Part shown: positions 1 through 8,978 of the stretch, one piece after another
Numbering within the stretch: the stretch's first letter is position 1
How the letters are laid out: each line of letters opens with the position of its first letter
Assembly (NCBI RefSeq): GCF_030409875.1
Contig: NZ_JAUFQR010000002.1
Location: 86,823-150,822, forward strand
Length of the DNA: 64,000 nucleotides
Source: Chryseobacterium tructae
GTDB lineage: Bacteria; Bacteroidota; Bacteroidia; Flavobacteriales; Weeksellaceae
Direction: 5' to 3'
Program-made: the position numbers and the translations under genes
Notes under the pieces: model-generated
What the model saw: the letters and a program-made list of their open reading frames with translations, nothing else
Told to the model about the DNA's origin: nothing
Databases searched by the model: none

Positions 1-1
1 A

Positions 2-1777
2 AAATCACTTCCATCTGTTGCAGGAAATGCTGTTCGTTTCAATATGGAAGCAGATTCCCTGAACTGTTCTATCCTTGGATTGGAAGCAAAACCCGGAACT
101 CCGGAATTTGATTTATTCATCAAAGAAGTTCGTAACGAAATGACTACAAAAGCAGGTCAGAAATGTACGGCGATCAGAAGGATTATAGTTCCTGAACATT
201 TAATTGGGGACGTTCAGAATGCTTTATCCAAAGCGTTAGACCAAACGAAGATCGGTAACCCATTAAGCAGAGAAACAAGAATGGGATCTTTGGTGGGAAG
301 ACAGCAATACGAAGAAGTTTTAAGAAAAGTAAATATTTTAAAAACAGAAACGGAACTTGTGTATGATGGGAAGCATGAGCTTGTAGATGCCAGTTATGAA
401 AATGGAGCATTTATGAGCCCTAAACTATTCCTGAATGACAAACCTTTCGAGAAAAATATCTCTCACGATGTAGAAGCTTTCGGACCGGTATCTACATTAA
501 TGCCATATAAAGATGCTGAAGAAGCAGCGGCTTTGGCAAAAAGAGGAAAAGGAAGTTTGGTAGGATCTATTGTTTCTCATGACGAAAACTTTATTGCCGA
601 AACTTCCTGGAAAATGGCTTCTCAACATGGTAGAATCTTTGTACTCAACAGAGATAACGCTAAAGAAAGTACAGGTCATGGTTCTCCACTTCCGACATTA
701 ATGCATGGTGGCCCTGGGAGAGCTGGTGGTGGCGAGGAAATGGGTGGCTTGAGCGGACTGCATTTCTTCCTGCAGAAAACGGCTATTCAAGGATCACCAG
801 ATGTATTGAAGGCTATTACTAAAATTTACCAGCAAGGAGCAGAGAAAAAATTCTCTGATAAACATCCTTTCCAGAAATATTTCGAAGAAGTTGAAGTAGG
901 AGATTCTCTTGAAACAGCAGGAAGAACTGTAACTGATGCAGATATTGTCAACTTCTCGAATGTATCTTGGGATCATTTTTATGCCCATACTGACGCAACA
1001 AGTTTAACGGGAACTATTTTTGATAAGACAGTTGCTCATGGATATTTCATCCTTTCGGCAGCAGCAGGATTATTTGTTTCCGGGAAAAAAGGCCCTGTTA
1101 TCGCTAATTATGGATTAGAAGAGTGTAGTTTCTTCAAGCCTGTATATGCCGGAGATACTATTACAGTTTATTTAACAGCAAAAGAAAAGATCAACAGAGG
1201 GGTAAAAGGAAGAAATATTCCATCGGGAGTAGTGAAATGGTTGGTTGAGGTAGTTAATCAAAGAGATGAGGTAGTTTGCGTAGCAACTATCTTAACCTTG
1301 GTAGCAAAACAGTCTCCTTTCATTGATCTGAATGTGAAAAATGTTCAAAAGATCTTAGGTGGATTAACGGAAAGTACTCCTGCACTTTGGGGGAAAATGT
1401 CTCCACAGCAAATGATTGAACATTTGGAACAGGCTTTATTAGTAAGTTTCGGAGAACCTGAAGCAGACCAATGTTTCACTCCTGAAGAGCATCTTGAAAA
1501 ATGGCAGGATTCTCTTTATAATCATAGAGGAATGCCAAAGGACTTTACAGCTCCTTTCTTACCAAAAGATGGATCACTTCCTGAAGCTATACACAAAAAT
1601 CTGGATGCCGCAAAAACCTCTTTCATGGATAACCTGAAGAAATTTGTAATCTACTACAAAGAAAATCCACAGGCAGAGCACATGAACTTTGTATTCGGAA
1701 AATTGAATAAAGAAATGTGGGAGCTGATGCACAGAAAGCACTTCACTCATCATTTCCAACAGTTTGGATTGATTTAA
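2..1777 (+). CDS. paaZ: PaaZ, bifunctional aldehyde dehydrogenase / enoyl-CoA hydratase, 5' end outside window
   Basis: The frame is open from base 2, so the gene begins upstream; about 590 residues of a protein usually near 680-830 are visible. Known role: PaaZ opens the oxepin-CoA ring in aerobic phenylacetate degradation (MaoC-type hydratase) and oxidises the resulting semialdehyde (ALDH domain), in the cytoplasm. Seen: the ALDH active-site stretch GQKCTAIRR with the catalytic Cys, the end of the ALDH domain near residue 255, then a MaoC hot-dog domain with FSNVSWDHFYAHTD and HGYFILS. After MaoC comes about 155 residues (from SPFIDLNVKNVQKILGG) not part of classical PaaZ; its MSPQQMIEHLEQ stretch resembles DinB/DUF1569 helical bundles. 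Identification is firm; the role of the tail domain is unknown. Confidence 0.93.
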   Translation, partial: KSLPSVAGNAVRFNMEADSLNCSILGLEAKPGTPEFDLFIKEVRNEMTTKAGQKCTAIRRIIVPEHLIGDVQNALSKALDQTKIGNPLSRETRMGSLVGRQQYEEVLRKVNILKTETELVYDGKHELVDASYENGAFMSPKLFLNDKPFEKNISHDVEAFGPVSTLMPYKDAEEAAALAKRGKGSLVGSIVSHDENFIAETSWKMASQHGRIFVLNRDNAKESTGHGSPLPTLMHGGPGRAGGGEEMGGLSGLHFFLQKTAIQGSPDVLKAITKIYQQGAEKKFSDKHPFQKYFEEVEVGDSLETAGRTVTDADIVNFSNVSWDHFYAHTDATSLTGTIFDKTVAHGYFILSAAAGLFVSGKKGPVIANYGLEECSFFKPVYAGDTITVYLTAKEKINRGVKGRNIPSGVVKWLVEVVNQRDEVVCVATILTLVAKQSPFIDLNVKNVQKILGGLTESTPALWGKMSPQQMIEHLEQALLVSFGEPEADQCFTPEEHLEKWQDSLYNHRGMPKDFTAPFLPKDGSLPEAIHKNLDAAKTSFMDNLKKFVIYYKENPQAEHMNFVFGKLNKEMWELMHRKHFTHHFQQFGLI

Positions 1778-1795
1778 TTCAAAATAAATACGTAT

Positions 1796-1838
1796 AAAAG
1801 TCCCTTTCATCATTGTATTGAAAGGGACTTTTATTTTT
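1796..1838 (+). terminator. Intrinsic terminator after paaZ
   Basis: Perfect 14-bp arms (AAAAGTCCCTTTCA / TGAAAGGGACTTTT) with a 9-nt loop, followed by a T-rich tract, 18 bp after the paaZ stop. Confidence 0.9.
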
Positions 1839-1882
1839 ATATTATTCTGTTTTTATTTTCTAAATTCAGCAAAATTTTTATC

Positions 1883-2593
1883 ATGAGGTATTGGATTCTT
1901 TTCACAGCTTTTGGGGTTCTTACTCTTCTTTCTTGTTCAGGGAATCCCAAACCGGGAAATGACGGGTATTTTTCTGAAGAGAAATTTGTAGACAGCTTGA
2001 ATGCAGGAGTAAAAGGTAAAACCAAAATCGTTTTTGAAAAGTTTAGGCATTCCGGAAATGGTGAGGTCTATGTTTCCATTCATTTTTATGACCTGAAAAA
2101 AATCCGGGTGGAATCCAAAGGCTCAGAATTGTACACCTGGGAGCTGAAGAATAATTTTAAATTTGATAAAGATGGAGTTTCAGATCTTAATGTGGAAATT
2201 AAAGATTTTAATAACGATGGATTTAATGATATAACCTATCAAAGTGCCATAGCAGGAAGGGGAGGAAATGTCGTAATGACACTATTTATATACGACCCTA
2301 AAAATAAAAACTTTATTCATATTAAAAACTCTGAAAGATTTCCGAATTTAAGTTATAATACAAAACTAAACTGTATCAATTCTTTGATATTGACAGGTTC
2401 CACCACAACAGCATTTTTAAAAATTAAAAAAGATTCTTTGGATGAATTTGCAAGGGTGGATGTTTCAGATACCATTCAGGTAGAAGTAAAAGATGCTACG
2501 GGAAAGTTCAAAATTATTCAAAAGAAATCATTTCTAGGTTCAGATGAGGACTCTTACAGAATCTTTAGAAATTACAATCCCTTAGAATACTAG
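1883..2593 (+). CDS. Putative lipoprotein with an FG-GAP-like Asp-rich motif
   Basis: 236 residues. The N-terminus is a lipoprotein signal peptide: short, hydrophobic, ending in LLSC with the lipidated Cys at residue 18, so the product should sit in the outer membrane or periplasm. The middle contains DFNNDGFNDI, the calcium-binding Asp/Asn loop seen in FG-GAP/VCBS repeats, next to a small predicted beta-rich domain. No enzyme motif was found. It lies downstream of the paaZ terminator, so it is probably transcribed on its own. Function unknown; lipoprotein call is strong, FG-GAP resemblance moderate. Confidence 0.75.
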   Translation: MRYWILFTAFGVLTLLSCSGNPKPGNDGYFSEEKFVDSLNAGVKGKTKIVFEKFRHSGNGEVYVSIHFYDLKKIRVESKGSELYTWELKNNFKFDKDGVSDLNVEIKDFNNDGFNDITYQSAIAGRGGNVVMTLFIYDPKNKNFIHIKNSERFPNLSYNTKLNCINSLILTGSTTTAFLKIKKDSLDEFARVDVSDTIQVEVKDATGKFKIIQKKSFLGSDEDSYRIFRNYNPLEY

Positions 2594-2903
2594 ATTGATA
2601 TTTTAGGTAACTATATTTGTTTCGATATGTTGTTTTATTTTGTATCAATCTTAGTTTTCATTTTGATGTAAAAAGTCTCATTTTTTCTAATGCTATTCTA
2701 TGTGATAAAATCAATAAGAGAATAGAGCAAAGCAAGAATTGCAAAAATGAATTTAGAACTCAGTTTACCGGATGAGCTTTTTAATTGAACCATGTCAAGG
2801 TTTCAAACCTTGACATGGGTAAAAAGATAGAAAACCAGACTAAAGTATTTTGAAAATCAATAAATGAATAGTATTTTTAATCCTCAATCATAAAATAAGA
2901 ACA
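2594..2903. other. 310-bp intergenic region with one perfect palindrome
   Basis: AT-rich spacer between the lipoprotein and the DUF4241 gene. Apart from the 29-bp palindrome annotated separately, no convincing gene or strict TAnnTTTG promoter was seen. A 13-codon ATG reading frame at about 2747 is too short to support. Confidence 0.5.
2790..2818. repeat. Perfect 29-bp inverted repeat (REP-like)
   Basis: Arms of 14 bp, CCATGTCAAGGTTT and its exact reverse complement, separated by a single C. There is no T-tract directly after it (gtaaaaag follows), so it is not a typical terminator. It is the only copy in this window. The form resembles dispersed palindromic repeats of flavobacterial genomes. 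Confidence 0.7.
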
Positions 2904-3677
2904 ATGAACGAAAGCTGGAAGCAAAAATGGAAAGAGATAAAAGATAAATTAGTATCTCCTGTAGATATTGAGACCTATTTTATCGCGGAAGAGATCATGG
3001 AGCAGAAGATGGAGACCATGGAAATTGGTAATGTTTCCCTGCCGTCAGGAAAAGTAATCGTAAGAGATCCTCTGGTATATCTGAATCAGAAAGAGCAGCC
3101 TTTTTTTGTTGAGGTTCCCAAAGGAAACTTTCCCGTAACCATAGCTGTTGTAAAACTGGAGGATTGGGGAGATCGGTATGCTGCTGCAAAAGTAGAGTTT
3201 ACTAAGGAAAAACCGGTGATGTATAGAGAGGCATTAATTGGTATTGAGAATATTGAAAATGCCAATGAAGATGAGTTTTTTGGATTTAACGTAGATGCTG
3301 GTTTAGCTTGTATTACCGATCCTGAAGTAGTTCCTTATGTAGACAAATTTATTGAGGAACTGGATGTAGACAATATTTATGATGATTATTTTGCAGAATT
3401 ATTCGCGAAAAGTTATTCAGAGAATCCAAGAAACCAAAGAGAGCTAGGCGATTGGATCAACTGGACTGTTCCCAATACAGAATATCAGATCCCAATATTT
3501 GCCAGTGGAATAGGAGATGGTGTATATCCGGTTTACTTTGCTTATGATGAACAGGATCAAGTATGCGGATTATATATCCTGTTTATCGATATTGAGTTAG
3601 AATTATCTGAATATGATGAAGACGAGGATGAAGATGATGATACTGATCAGCCGGATAATTTTGTTTTCCTAAAATAA
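2904..3677 (+). CDS. DUF4241 domain protein
   Basis: 257 residues, cytoplasmic, no signal peptide. The order of motifs fits the DUF4241 family: LPSGKVIVRDPLVYL (about residues 46-60), a FPVTIAVVKLEDWGDRYAAAKVEF strand segment, then FGFNVDAGLACITDPE (about 128-143). In the family this gives a beta-rich fold of unknown biochemical role. The C-terminus is unusually acidic (YDEDEDEDDDTDQ). Only 5 bp separate it from the glycosylase gene downstream, so the two are very likely co-transcribed with the helicase that follows. DUF4241 proteins are often found beside toxin/immunity or repair genes, but nothing here proves such a role. Confidence 0.85.
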   Translation: MNESWKQKWKEIKDKLVSPVDIETYFIAEEIMEQKMETMEIGNVSLPSGKVIVRDPLVYLNQKEQPFFVEVPKGNFPVTIAVVKLEDWGDRYAAAKVEFTKEKPVMYREALIGIENIENANEDEFFGFNVDAGLACITDPEVVPYVDKFIEELDVDNIYDDYFAELFAKSYSENPRNQRELGDWINWTVPNTEYQIPIFASGIGDGVYPVYFAYDEQDQVCGLYILFIDIELELSEYDEDEDEDDDTDQPDNFVFLK

Positions 3678-3682
3678 ATTCA

Positions 3683-4378
3683 ATGAATAAAACTTTTGCA
3701 GATCAGGTGATTGAATTCAATGAGAATCTTAGCTATTCGGGAAATCTTCCTGATGGTTTTGAAGTATTGAATCCATATCTGGATAATCCGGAGACGATGC
3801 AGGTCATGCAAAAGTTTTATCACAAGTATTATAACGATTTTCGTAAAAGAAAATTTATCGTTGGGATCAATCCTAGCCGGCATGGAGCAGGAGTAACAGG
3901 TGTTCCTTTTACTGATACCAAGCGATTGGAGAGTGTATGCGGAATAAAAATGGAATCTGCCCGTACTCATGAAGTCTCTTCTGTATTTATGTATGATATG
4001 ATAGAAAGTTATGGTGGAGCGGATGTGTTTTACCAAGATATTTATATCAATTCGCCATTTCCTTTGGCCATTGTAAGAAAAACAAAGAATGGATGGCTCA
4101 ATGCCAATTATTATGATGATAAAGAGCTTTTCAAGGAGGTAAAGGATTTTATGATTGATTCATTAAAAAAGCACATCAGCCTGAATCTGGATACCTCAGA
4201 AGTCTTTGTGTTAGGTAAAAAAAATGCCGAATTTATTTCAAAACTTAATAAAGAAGCCCAACTATTCGATACTATGACGGTTTTAGAACATCCTCGGTAT
4301 ATCCAGCAATATAAATCGAAGGAGAAACAGCTGTATATAGACAAATACGTTTTAGCATTAAAAGATAAAGATCAGTAA
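3683..4378 (+). CDS. SMUG2-like uracil-DNA glycosylase family protein (DUF4918)
   Basis: 231 residues. The active-site region GINPSRHGAGVTGVPFTDTK (near residues 58-77) corresponds to motif I of SMUG-type uracil-DNA glycosylases, and LEHPRYIQQY near residue 198 matches the motif II His-Pro loop. Members are expected to remove uracil or modified uracil from DNA by base flipping. The gene sits 5 bp after the DUF4241 gene and 28 bp before a helicase gene, on the same strand, so all three form a likely operon. The catalytic Asn of GINP is present. The family call is good; the preferred substrate cannot be read from sequence. Confidence 0.85.
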   Translation: MNKTFADQVIEFNENLSYSGNLPDGFEVLNPYLDNPETMQVMQKFYHKYYNDFRKRKFIVGINPSRHGAGVTGVPFTDTKRLESVCGIKMESARTHEVSSVFMYDMIESYGGADVFYQDIYINSPFPLAIVRKTKNGWLNANYYDDKELFKEVKDFMIDSLKKHISLNLDTSEVFVLGKKNAEFISKLNKEAQLFDTMTVLEHPRYIQQYKSKEKQLYIDKYVLALKDKDQ

Positions 4379-4406
4379 TTCCGATAAGCTCGTTTTTTAT
4401 TAAATT

Positions 4407-7094
4407 GTGAACATGAATGTTTTTCCTAAAGACACAGCCTTTAAATACAGCTGGCGGATGTATCAGAAAAGATTTCTGGATCATTTGGAGGAGTATCTTA
4501 TAGATAATCATTTGCATGTCTCTGCACCTCCTGGTTCCGGAAAAACGGTTCTTGGATTGGAAGTGATGATAAGACTGGATAAACCTACACTTATTGTTGC
4601 TCCTACTTTAGCCATTAAAAATCAATGGATCCAAAGATTTTGTGAGCTGTTCCTCAATACAGAAACTGTTCCTGAATGGATCTCTTCAGACATTAGAAAA
4701 CCGGGAATTATTACAGTAACAACCTATCAGGGTATTCATTCTGCTTCTGAAACAGCTGAAGAAGAGGAAGAAACAGTAAGGTCTTCAAAAGTTCCGGCCT
4801 CAGAAATTATAAAACGACTTAAGAAGCAAAAAGTAGGTACTCTTATTCTGGATGAAGCCCATCATTTGAAAAATGCATGGTGGCGAAGTCTCATGGAACT
4901 GAAAAGTAAAATTGAACCCACTGTTGTCTCTCTTACAGCCACACCGCCTTTTGATGTTTCAGGTATAGAATGGCAAAAATATATTCAATTGAATGGGCCT
5001 ATAGATGTAGAAATATCTGTTCCTGAACTCATGATTGAAGGAGATCTTTGTCCACATCAGGACTTAGTACACTTTACGTTACCTTCTCAGGAAGAACAAA
5101 ATAAAATTGAATATTACCATACACAGGCATTAGGGTTTTTTGAAGAAATAAAAAAAGATGCTGCACTTCTTGATGCTATTGATCAACATCCCGTATATCA
5201 GAAACCGTTGGAACACTTGGACTGGATCTATGAAAATATATCTTCCTATACTTCGGGATTGGTATACCTTCATTTCAGGGGAAGAGAAATTCCCGAAGTC
5301 CATTTTGAAATTATTGGCGATCAGCAGCAATATATTCCCGAATTTGATTTCTTCTGGATGGAAGAACTTTTAGACTTTTATTTAATCGTGGATGAGACTC
5401 ATTTTAAGGTTGATGAAAGTCACCGTACTGATTTGGGTAACAGATTAAGAAGGCTTGGCTTTCTGGAGCAAAAAACATTGAGTTTCTTTAATAATAAAAA
5501 TCTCAATCAAATCCTTAATTCAAGCATCGGAAAACTTCAGGGGATAAAAGAAATTTCCGACTTTGAGTTTTCAGAACTTAAAGATGAACTCAGAATGGTA
5601 ATTCTTACTGATTTTATTAAAAAAGAATATTTAAATAACGGAACTCAAAATACGCTTATTCTGGATAAAATAGGTGCGGTTCCAATCTTTGAAAAACTGA
5701 GGCGGGAAAATTCTCAACATAAAAAAATCGGAATTCTTACAGGAAGTTTGGTCATTATTCCTGCAAGTGCAAGGAACATATTTGAGGAGCTTTGTATGAG
5801 AAAGGAATTGTTAGGAATAGGACTTTCTCCATTGAGCTATGATCAGGATTACCTTGTTATCAATCTTTCAGAACAGATAAAACATGATATTGTACACATT
5901 ATTACGGAAGTCTTTCAACGCGGAGAAATTCATGTTCTGATTGGAACCAAGTCATTACTGGGAGAAGGTTGGGATGCACCCAAGATGAATACGCTGATCC
6001 TAGCAAGTTTTGTAAGTTCCTTTGTTCTTTCAAATCAGATGCGGGGAAGAGTTATAAGAACTGATAAAGATATTCCTCATAAAACCGGGAATATATGGCA
6101 TCTTGTATGTTTTGACTCCAACGATGAGGCTGGAGGGCAAGATCTGAATATTATGAAGCGGAGGTTTAGAACCTTTGTAGGCATTTCCAATAAAGAGATT
6201 CCAACTATTGAAAACAATTTTGAAAGGCTTAATACTAAGACGATTGAAAATAAAGAAGATATTCAAGCGATGAATCAATCCTTTTTCGCTTTGGCTAAAG
6301 ATAGACAGAACCTTATTAGACGTTGGGAAAAAGCTTTAGAGCAAGGAAATGTTTTAGTAGAAGAGATTCAGGTTCCTGTCATCAATATGATTGCCATGGA
6401 AGAGGTGAAAATGAATTATATTGGAAAAATGTCCAGGAATATGGTTAAGGTGATGGCATCTTCTGTACTATTATTCTGGCAGAATCTTTTATTTGGTCTC
6501 TTAAGGAATATACAGGCAATTAGTTCTGTAAAAACTTTTTCATTGTTTGTATCTCTATTTGGATTAGCAGGTTTCGTGGTGTATGGAACAAAGTTATATA
6601 GATCTGCAAGGCAATACTGGAGATGCCGGGATGTCGGAAGGCAGCTGAGTGCACTTGCAGAAGTAGTCTTATATGGACTGATTCATGAAAAAGTCATAAA
6701 AACCTCTTTTGAGAAATTAAAAATTGTAAGCTCATCCAACAGAAATGATGGAGCATTCTGCTATCTGAAAGGAGGCAGCCAATACGAAAACGCGCAGTTT
6801 ATCCAGACATTACAAGAGTTGGTTTCTCAGATAGATAACCCGAGATATCTATTGAAGCAGAAAAGAAATTCTTTTTTCCAAAAAAGTGAACAATACTTTC
6901 CGGTGCCGGAAATGTTTGCAAAAAACAAAAAGAGTGCGGAATTCTTCATGAAGGTCTGGAATAAAATTATGGGAACATCAGAACTGGTTTTTACCAGAAC
7001 CATTGATGGTCGTAAAATTTTATTAAAATTAAGATTTGAATCTCTTTTAAAAAGAAATGGAAGAATAGAACACCTTCATAAATGGACAAGATAA
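4407..7094 (+). CDS. DEAD/DEAH-box SF2 helicase with a C-terminal transmembrane hairpin
   Basis: 895 residues. Seen: Walker A APPGSGKT (about 40-47), motif Ia IVAPTLAIKNQW, Walker B LILDEAHHL (about 147-155), motif III SLTATPP (175-181), motif V LLGEGWDAP (about 517) and motif VI QMRGRVIR (about 543). This is a complete SF2 ATPase core of the DEAH type, with a large insert between the two RecA lobes (roughly residues 200-420). Unusually, residues about 682-700 and 708-727 form two hydrophobic segments (SSVLLFWQNLLFGLL and FVSLFGLAGFVVYG), so the protein may be membrane-anchored. The 165-residue tail after them has no known domain. Third gene of the DUF4241-glycosylase operon; DNA repair or defence role is inference. 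Confidence 0.85.
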   Translation: MNMNVFPKDTAFKYSWRMYQKRFLDHLEEYLIDNHLHVSAPPGSGKTVLGLEVMIRLDKPTLIVAPTLAIKNQWIQRFCELFLNTETVPEWISSDIRKPGIITVTTYQGIHSASETAEEEEETVRSSKVPASEIIKRLKKQKVGTLILDEAHHLKNAWWRSLMELKSKIEPTVVSLTATPPFDVSGIEWQKYIQLNGPIDVEISVPELMIEGDLCPHQDLVHFTLPSQEEQNKIEYYHTQALGFFEEIKKDAALLDAIDQHPVYQKPLEHLDWIYENISSYTSGLVYLHFRGREIPEVHFEIIGDQQQYIPEFDFFWMEELLDFYLIVDETHFKVDESHRTDLGNRLRRLGFLEQKTLSFFNNKNLNQILNSSIGKLQGIKEISDFEFSELKDELRMVILTDFIKKEYLNNGTQNTLILDKIGAVPIFEKLRRENSQHKKIGILTGSLVIIPASARNIFEELCMRKELLGIGLSPLSYDQDYLVINLSEQIKHDIVHIITEVFQRGEIHVLIGTKSLLGEGWDAPKMNTLILASFVSSFVLSNQMRGRVIRTDKDIPHKTGNIWHLVCFDSNDEAGGQDLNIMKRRFRTFVGISNKEIPTIENNFERLNTKTIENKEDIQAMNQSFFALAKDRQNLIRRWEKALEQGNVLVEEIQVPVINMIAMEEVKMNYIGKMSRNMVKVMASSVLLFWQNLLFGLLRNIQAISSVKTFSLFVSLFGLAGFVVYGTKLYRSARQYWRCRDVGRQLSALAEVVLYGLIHEKVIKTSFEKLKIVSSSNRNDGAFCYLKGGSQYENAQFIQTLQELVSQIDNPRYLLKQKRNSFFQKSEQYFPVPEMFAKNKKSAEFFMKVWNKIMGTSELVFTRTIDGRKILLKLRFESLLKRNGRIEHLHKWTR

Positions 7095-7098
7095 AAAA

Positions 7099-7130
7099 CA
7101 AACCCCTTAATAAATCAAGGGGTTTTGTTA
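7099..7130. terminator. Bidirectional terminator between convergent genes
   Basis: AAACCCCTT / AAGGGGTTT arms with an 8-nt loop; A-rich on the left and T-rich on the right, so it can serve both the helicase (+) and the T9SS gene (-). Confidence 0.8.
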
Positions 7131-7182
7131 TTCATGAATTAGAATCTTTATGGGAACAAGCTCGGATGTGAACTTTGAAATA

Positions 7183-8004
7183 TTAGTTTTTAATAACTTT
7201 AGTAGATTCGGTAGCGGTCTTGATAAAGTAAACGCCTTTAGGAAGCTCTGAAATACTAATTTCATTCAATCCTTTCTGAACCTGAACCGTTTTCAACATT
7301 TTACCATCAACACTGTAGACGCGTGCTTCAGAGTTGTTCTCTGCTGTAATGGAAAGTGGTCCATGGGTTGGATTAGGATAAAGAGTCAAGTTTTTTTGAG
7401 TGCTTTTATTTTCTGAAGTACCTAATACAATGTTACTATCTTTTACCCAGGTGAAAGCATCTAAAGCTACATATCTAAACCCGCCATTTGCTGTGATACG
7501 GAGTTCGTCAATAACAATGTTTGAGTAATTCTGGCCATTTAAGTTGGTCATATCTATCAAGGTATAACCATTGGTCGCTCCTAAACTTGTTGCAAATCCG
7601 TTGGTTTTTGTTTGGGTAAATTTTGTTACCCCGCTCAATTTTCCGGTTATCGTAAGGGAGCCTGTTACATTAAGATCAAGATTCAATGCCGAGAGATACA
7701 TCCAGAATCTGTTTACTTTAAATAAATTAGAAGTCGTTCTGATACTGAAGGATGGTGGAGACTCTTGATTATTGGAATTATCAATGTAACGGTTATCATT
7801 GGCTGTTCCATTCCAGCCTGTTCCCGGATAGTTAGCTTGAATATCAAAAACACTTACATAGGAGATGATATTAAAGACAACCCCATTATCGGTGAAGCTT
7901 GTACTTGCGTTTGACTCCGTCTCAAATTGTTCTGTGCTGGTCTGCCCAAATGAAAAAAGTGAAATGAGCAGACTACAAATTGTAAAAATAGTAGTGCTTT
8001 TCAT
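7183..8004 (-). CDS. T9SS type A sorting domain protein, secreted
   Basis: 273 residues from the ATG at 8004, chosen because it directly begins a signal peptide (MKSTTIFTICSLLISLFSFG, cut near Gln); an upstream in-frame ATG at 8070 would add an implausible leader. The body is Ser/Thr/Asn-rich and beta-rich. The last 70 residues are a T9SS C-terminal sorting domain: LYPNPTHGPLSI, VYSVDGK, LPKGVYFIK, ending in KVIKN. The product should cross the outer membrane by the T9SS, whose core translocon SprA is encoded at 55307-62394. It lies 34 bp after the tail-collar gene on the same strand, so both may be one unit. Function of the body unknown. Confidence 0.85.
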   Translation of the reverse strand: MKSTTIFTICSLLISLFSFGQTSTEQFETESNASTSFTDNGVVFNIISYVSVFDIQANYPGTGWNGTANDNRYIDNSNNQESPPSFSIRTTSNLFKVNRFWMYLSALNLDLNVTGSLTITGKLSGVTKFTQTKTNGFATSLGATNGYTLIDMTNLNGQNYSNIVIDELRITANGGFRYVALDAFTWVKDSNIVLGTSENKSTQKNLTLYPNPTHGPLSITAENNSEARVYSVDGKMLKTVQVQKGLNEISISELPKGVYFIKTATESTKVIKN

Positions 8005-8038
8005 GATTTTTGTTTTAAATATTAGGTTATGATATGTA

Positions 8039-8587
8039 TTAATCTCGCGGAGGGTAAATACCTTCCACACAGATGATATAATTTAATCCCAGATAAGGCG
8101 GCATATTATTCATAGGTAAATTTTGACCAACGAAAGCAATACTTTTGTTGTTAATAGCGGTATCAGGATCATTATTGACATAACTTGTCACTGCATTGAA
8201 ATCTCTTCCTACCTGTGTTCCTGTAATAGCAATAGAGGTGGTAGCGTTTGGAGTAGATGTATTTGCGTTTTTATTGGCCACTTTAAGTTGAAAACCCGCT
8301 CCAACACTTGGAAGGTTTGAAGCCAATAATGTGTTTTGAGTTGTTCCGGCTACTACTCCCAGTGGATAAAATTCATTGGCATTTACATTTCCCGCTCCCA
8401 AAGCCATTCTTCCCTTTAAGTTGGGAAGGGCAAATGTTGTTATTCCGTCTCCACCATATGTGGTTCCTAAAAGAGAAAATAATGCCGAATTTCTTGAAAT
8501 AGATAATATGCTTCCGTCACAAAACATCCAGCCTCTTGGTGCGAAATTTCCTGCAAATAATTTAACGATTCCCATGTACTCTTCCAT
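8039..8587 (-). CDS. Phage tail collar domain protein (microcystin-dependent protein-like)
   Basis: 182 residues. The start MEEYMGIVKLFAGNFAPRGW and FCDGSILSISRNSALFSLLG are the hallmark of the tail-collar domain, followed by TYGGDGITTFALPNLKGRMALG. In phages this domain sits in short tail fibres; in Bacteroidota many chromosomal copies occur as stand-alone proteins of unclear role. There is no signal peptide and no other phage gene nearby, so this is a stand-alone member, not a prophage remnant. The C-terminal half has a Thr/Asn-rich stretch and ends NMPPYLGLNYIICVEGIYPPRD-like, the normal end of the family. It overlaps nothing and precedes the T9SS gene by 34 bp. Confidence 0.9.
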   Translation of the reverse strand: MEEYMGIVKLFAGNFAPRGWMFCDGSILSISRNSALFSLLGTTYGGDGITTFALPNLKGRMALGAGNVNANEFYPLGVVAGTTQNTLLASNLPSVGAGFQLKVANKNANTSTPNATTSIAITGTQVGRDFNAVTSYVNNDPDTAINNKSIAFVGQNLPMNNMPPYLGLNYIICVEGIYPPRD

Positions 8588-8978
8588 GATATATTTTTTT
8601 AGCCTTTAATTTTCTTACTCTGTTGATGGCTTTTCAGATTCCGCCGTTAGTGATTTTTTCTTACCCAAAGGAACAACTAATCATAAGGCGGTACTAGAGT
8701 AGAAAATACCAAATTGAGTATTCCGTATTTCTACGGATAATGAATTTTTGAGGGGTAAATAAATTGAGTACATAAAGAGAAAAACGAAGCATGTACAGTT
8801 GAAGAATTAAGATATTTTTTTATTCATTACAAATCTGATTACAGTTTCAGATATCCATCTTCCATGATTCTTTATCATAAACCTAATTATCAAACACTTT
8901 TCCATCTAATTTCTCTCTCTGAAGTTTCTTCAAAAGCACTGTATTTAGTATTTTTGTAAGAATCCAATAAAAATTAAA
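8588..8978. other. 391-bp divergent intergenic region
   Basis: Separates the tail-collar gene (-) from the hydratase gene (+). Contains a possible long-range stem (CCGCC at 8641-8645 with GGCGG at 8687-8691) in the 5' leader of the minus-strand gene and a -7 box TATTTTTG at 8949-8956 for the plus-strand gene. No coding capacity supported. Confidence 0.5.
8949..8956 (+). promoter_or_regulatory. Bacteroidota -7 promoter box for the hydratase gene
   Basis: TATTTTTG matches TAnnTTTG and lies 22 bp before the ATG at 8979. A clear -33 TTG was not seen, so confidence is moderate. Confidence 0.45.

Noticed and set aside
2747..2788. Short reading frame before the palindrome
   Set aside because: Only 13 codons and no supporting signal.
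8039..8587. Prophage remnant
   Set aside because: The tail-collar protein is the only phage-like gene; such stand-alone genes are common in Bacteroidota chromosomes.
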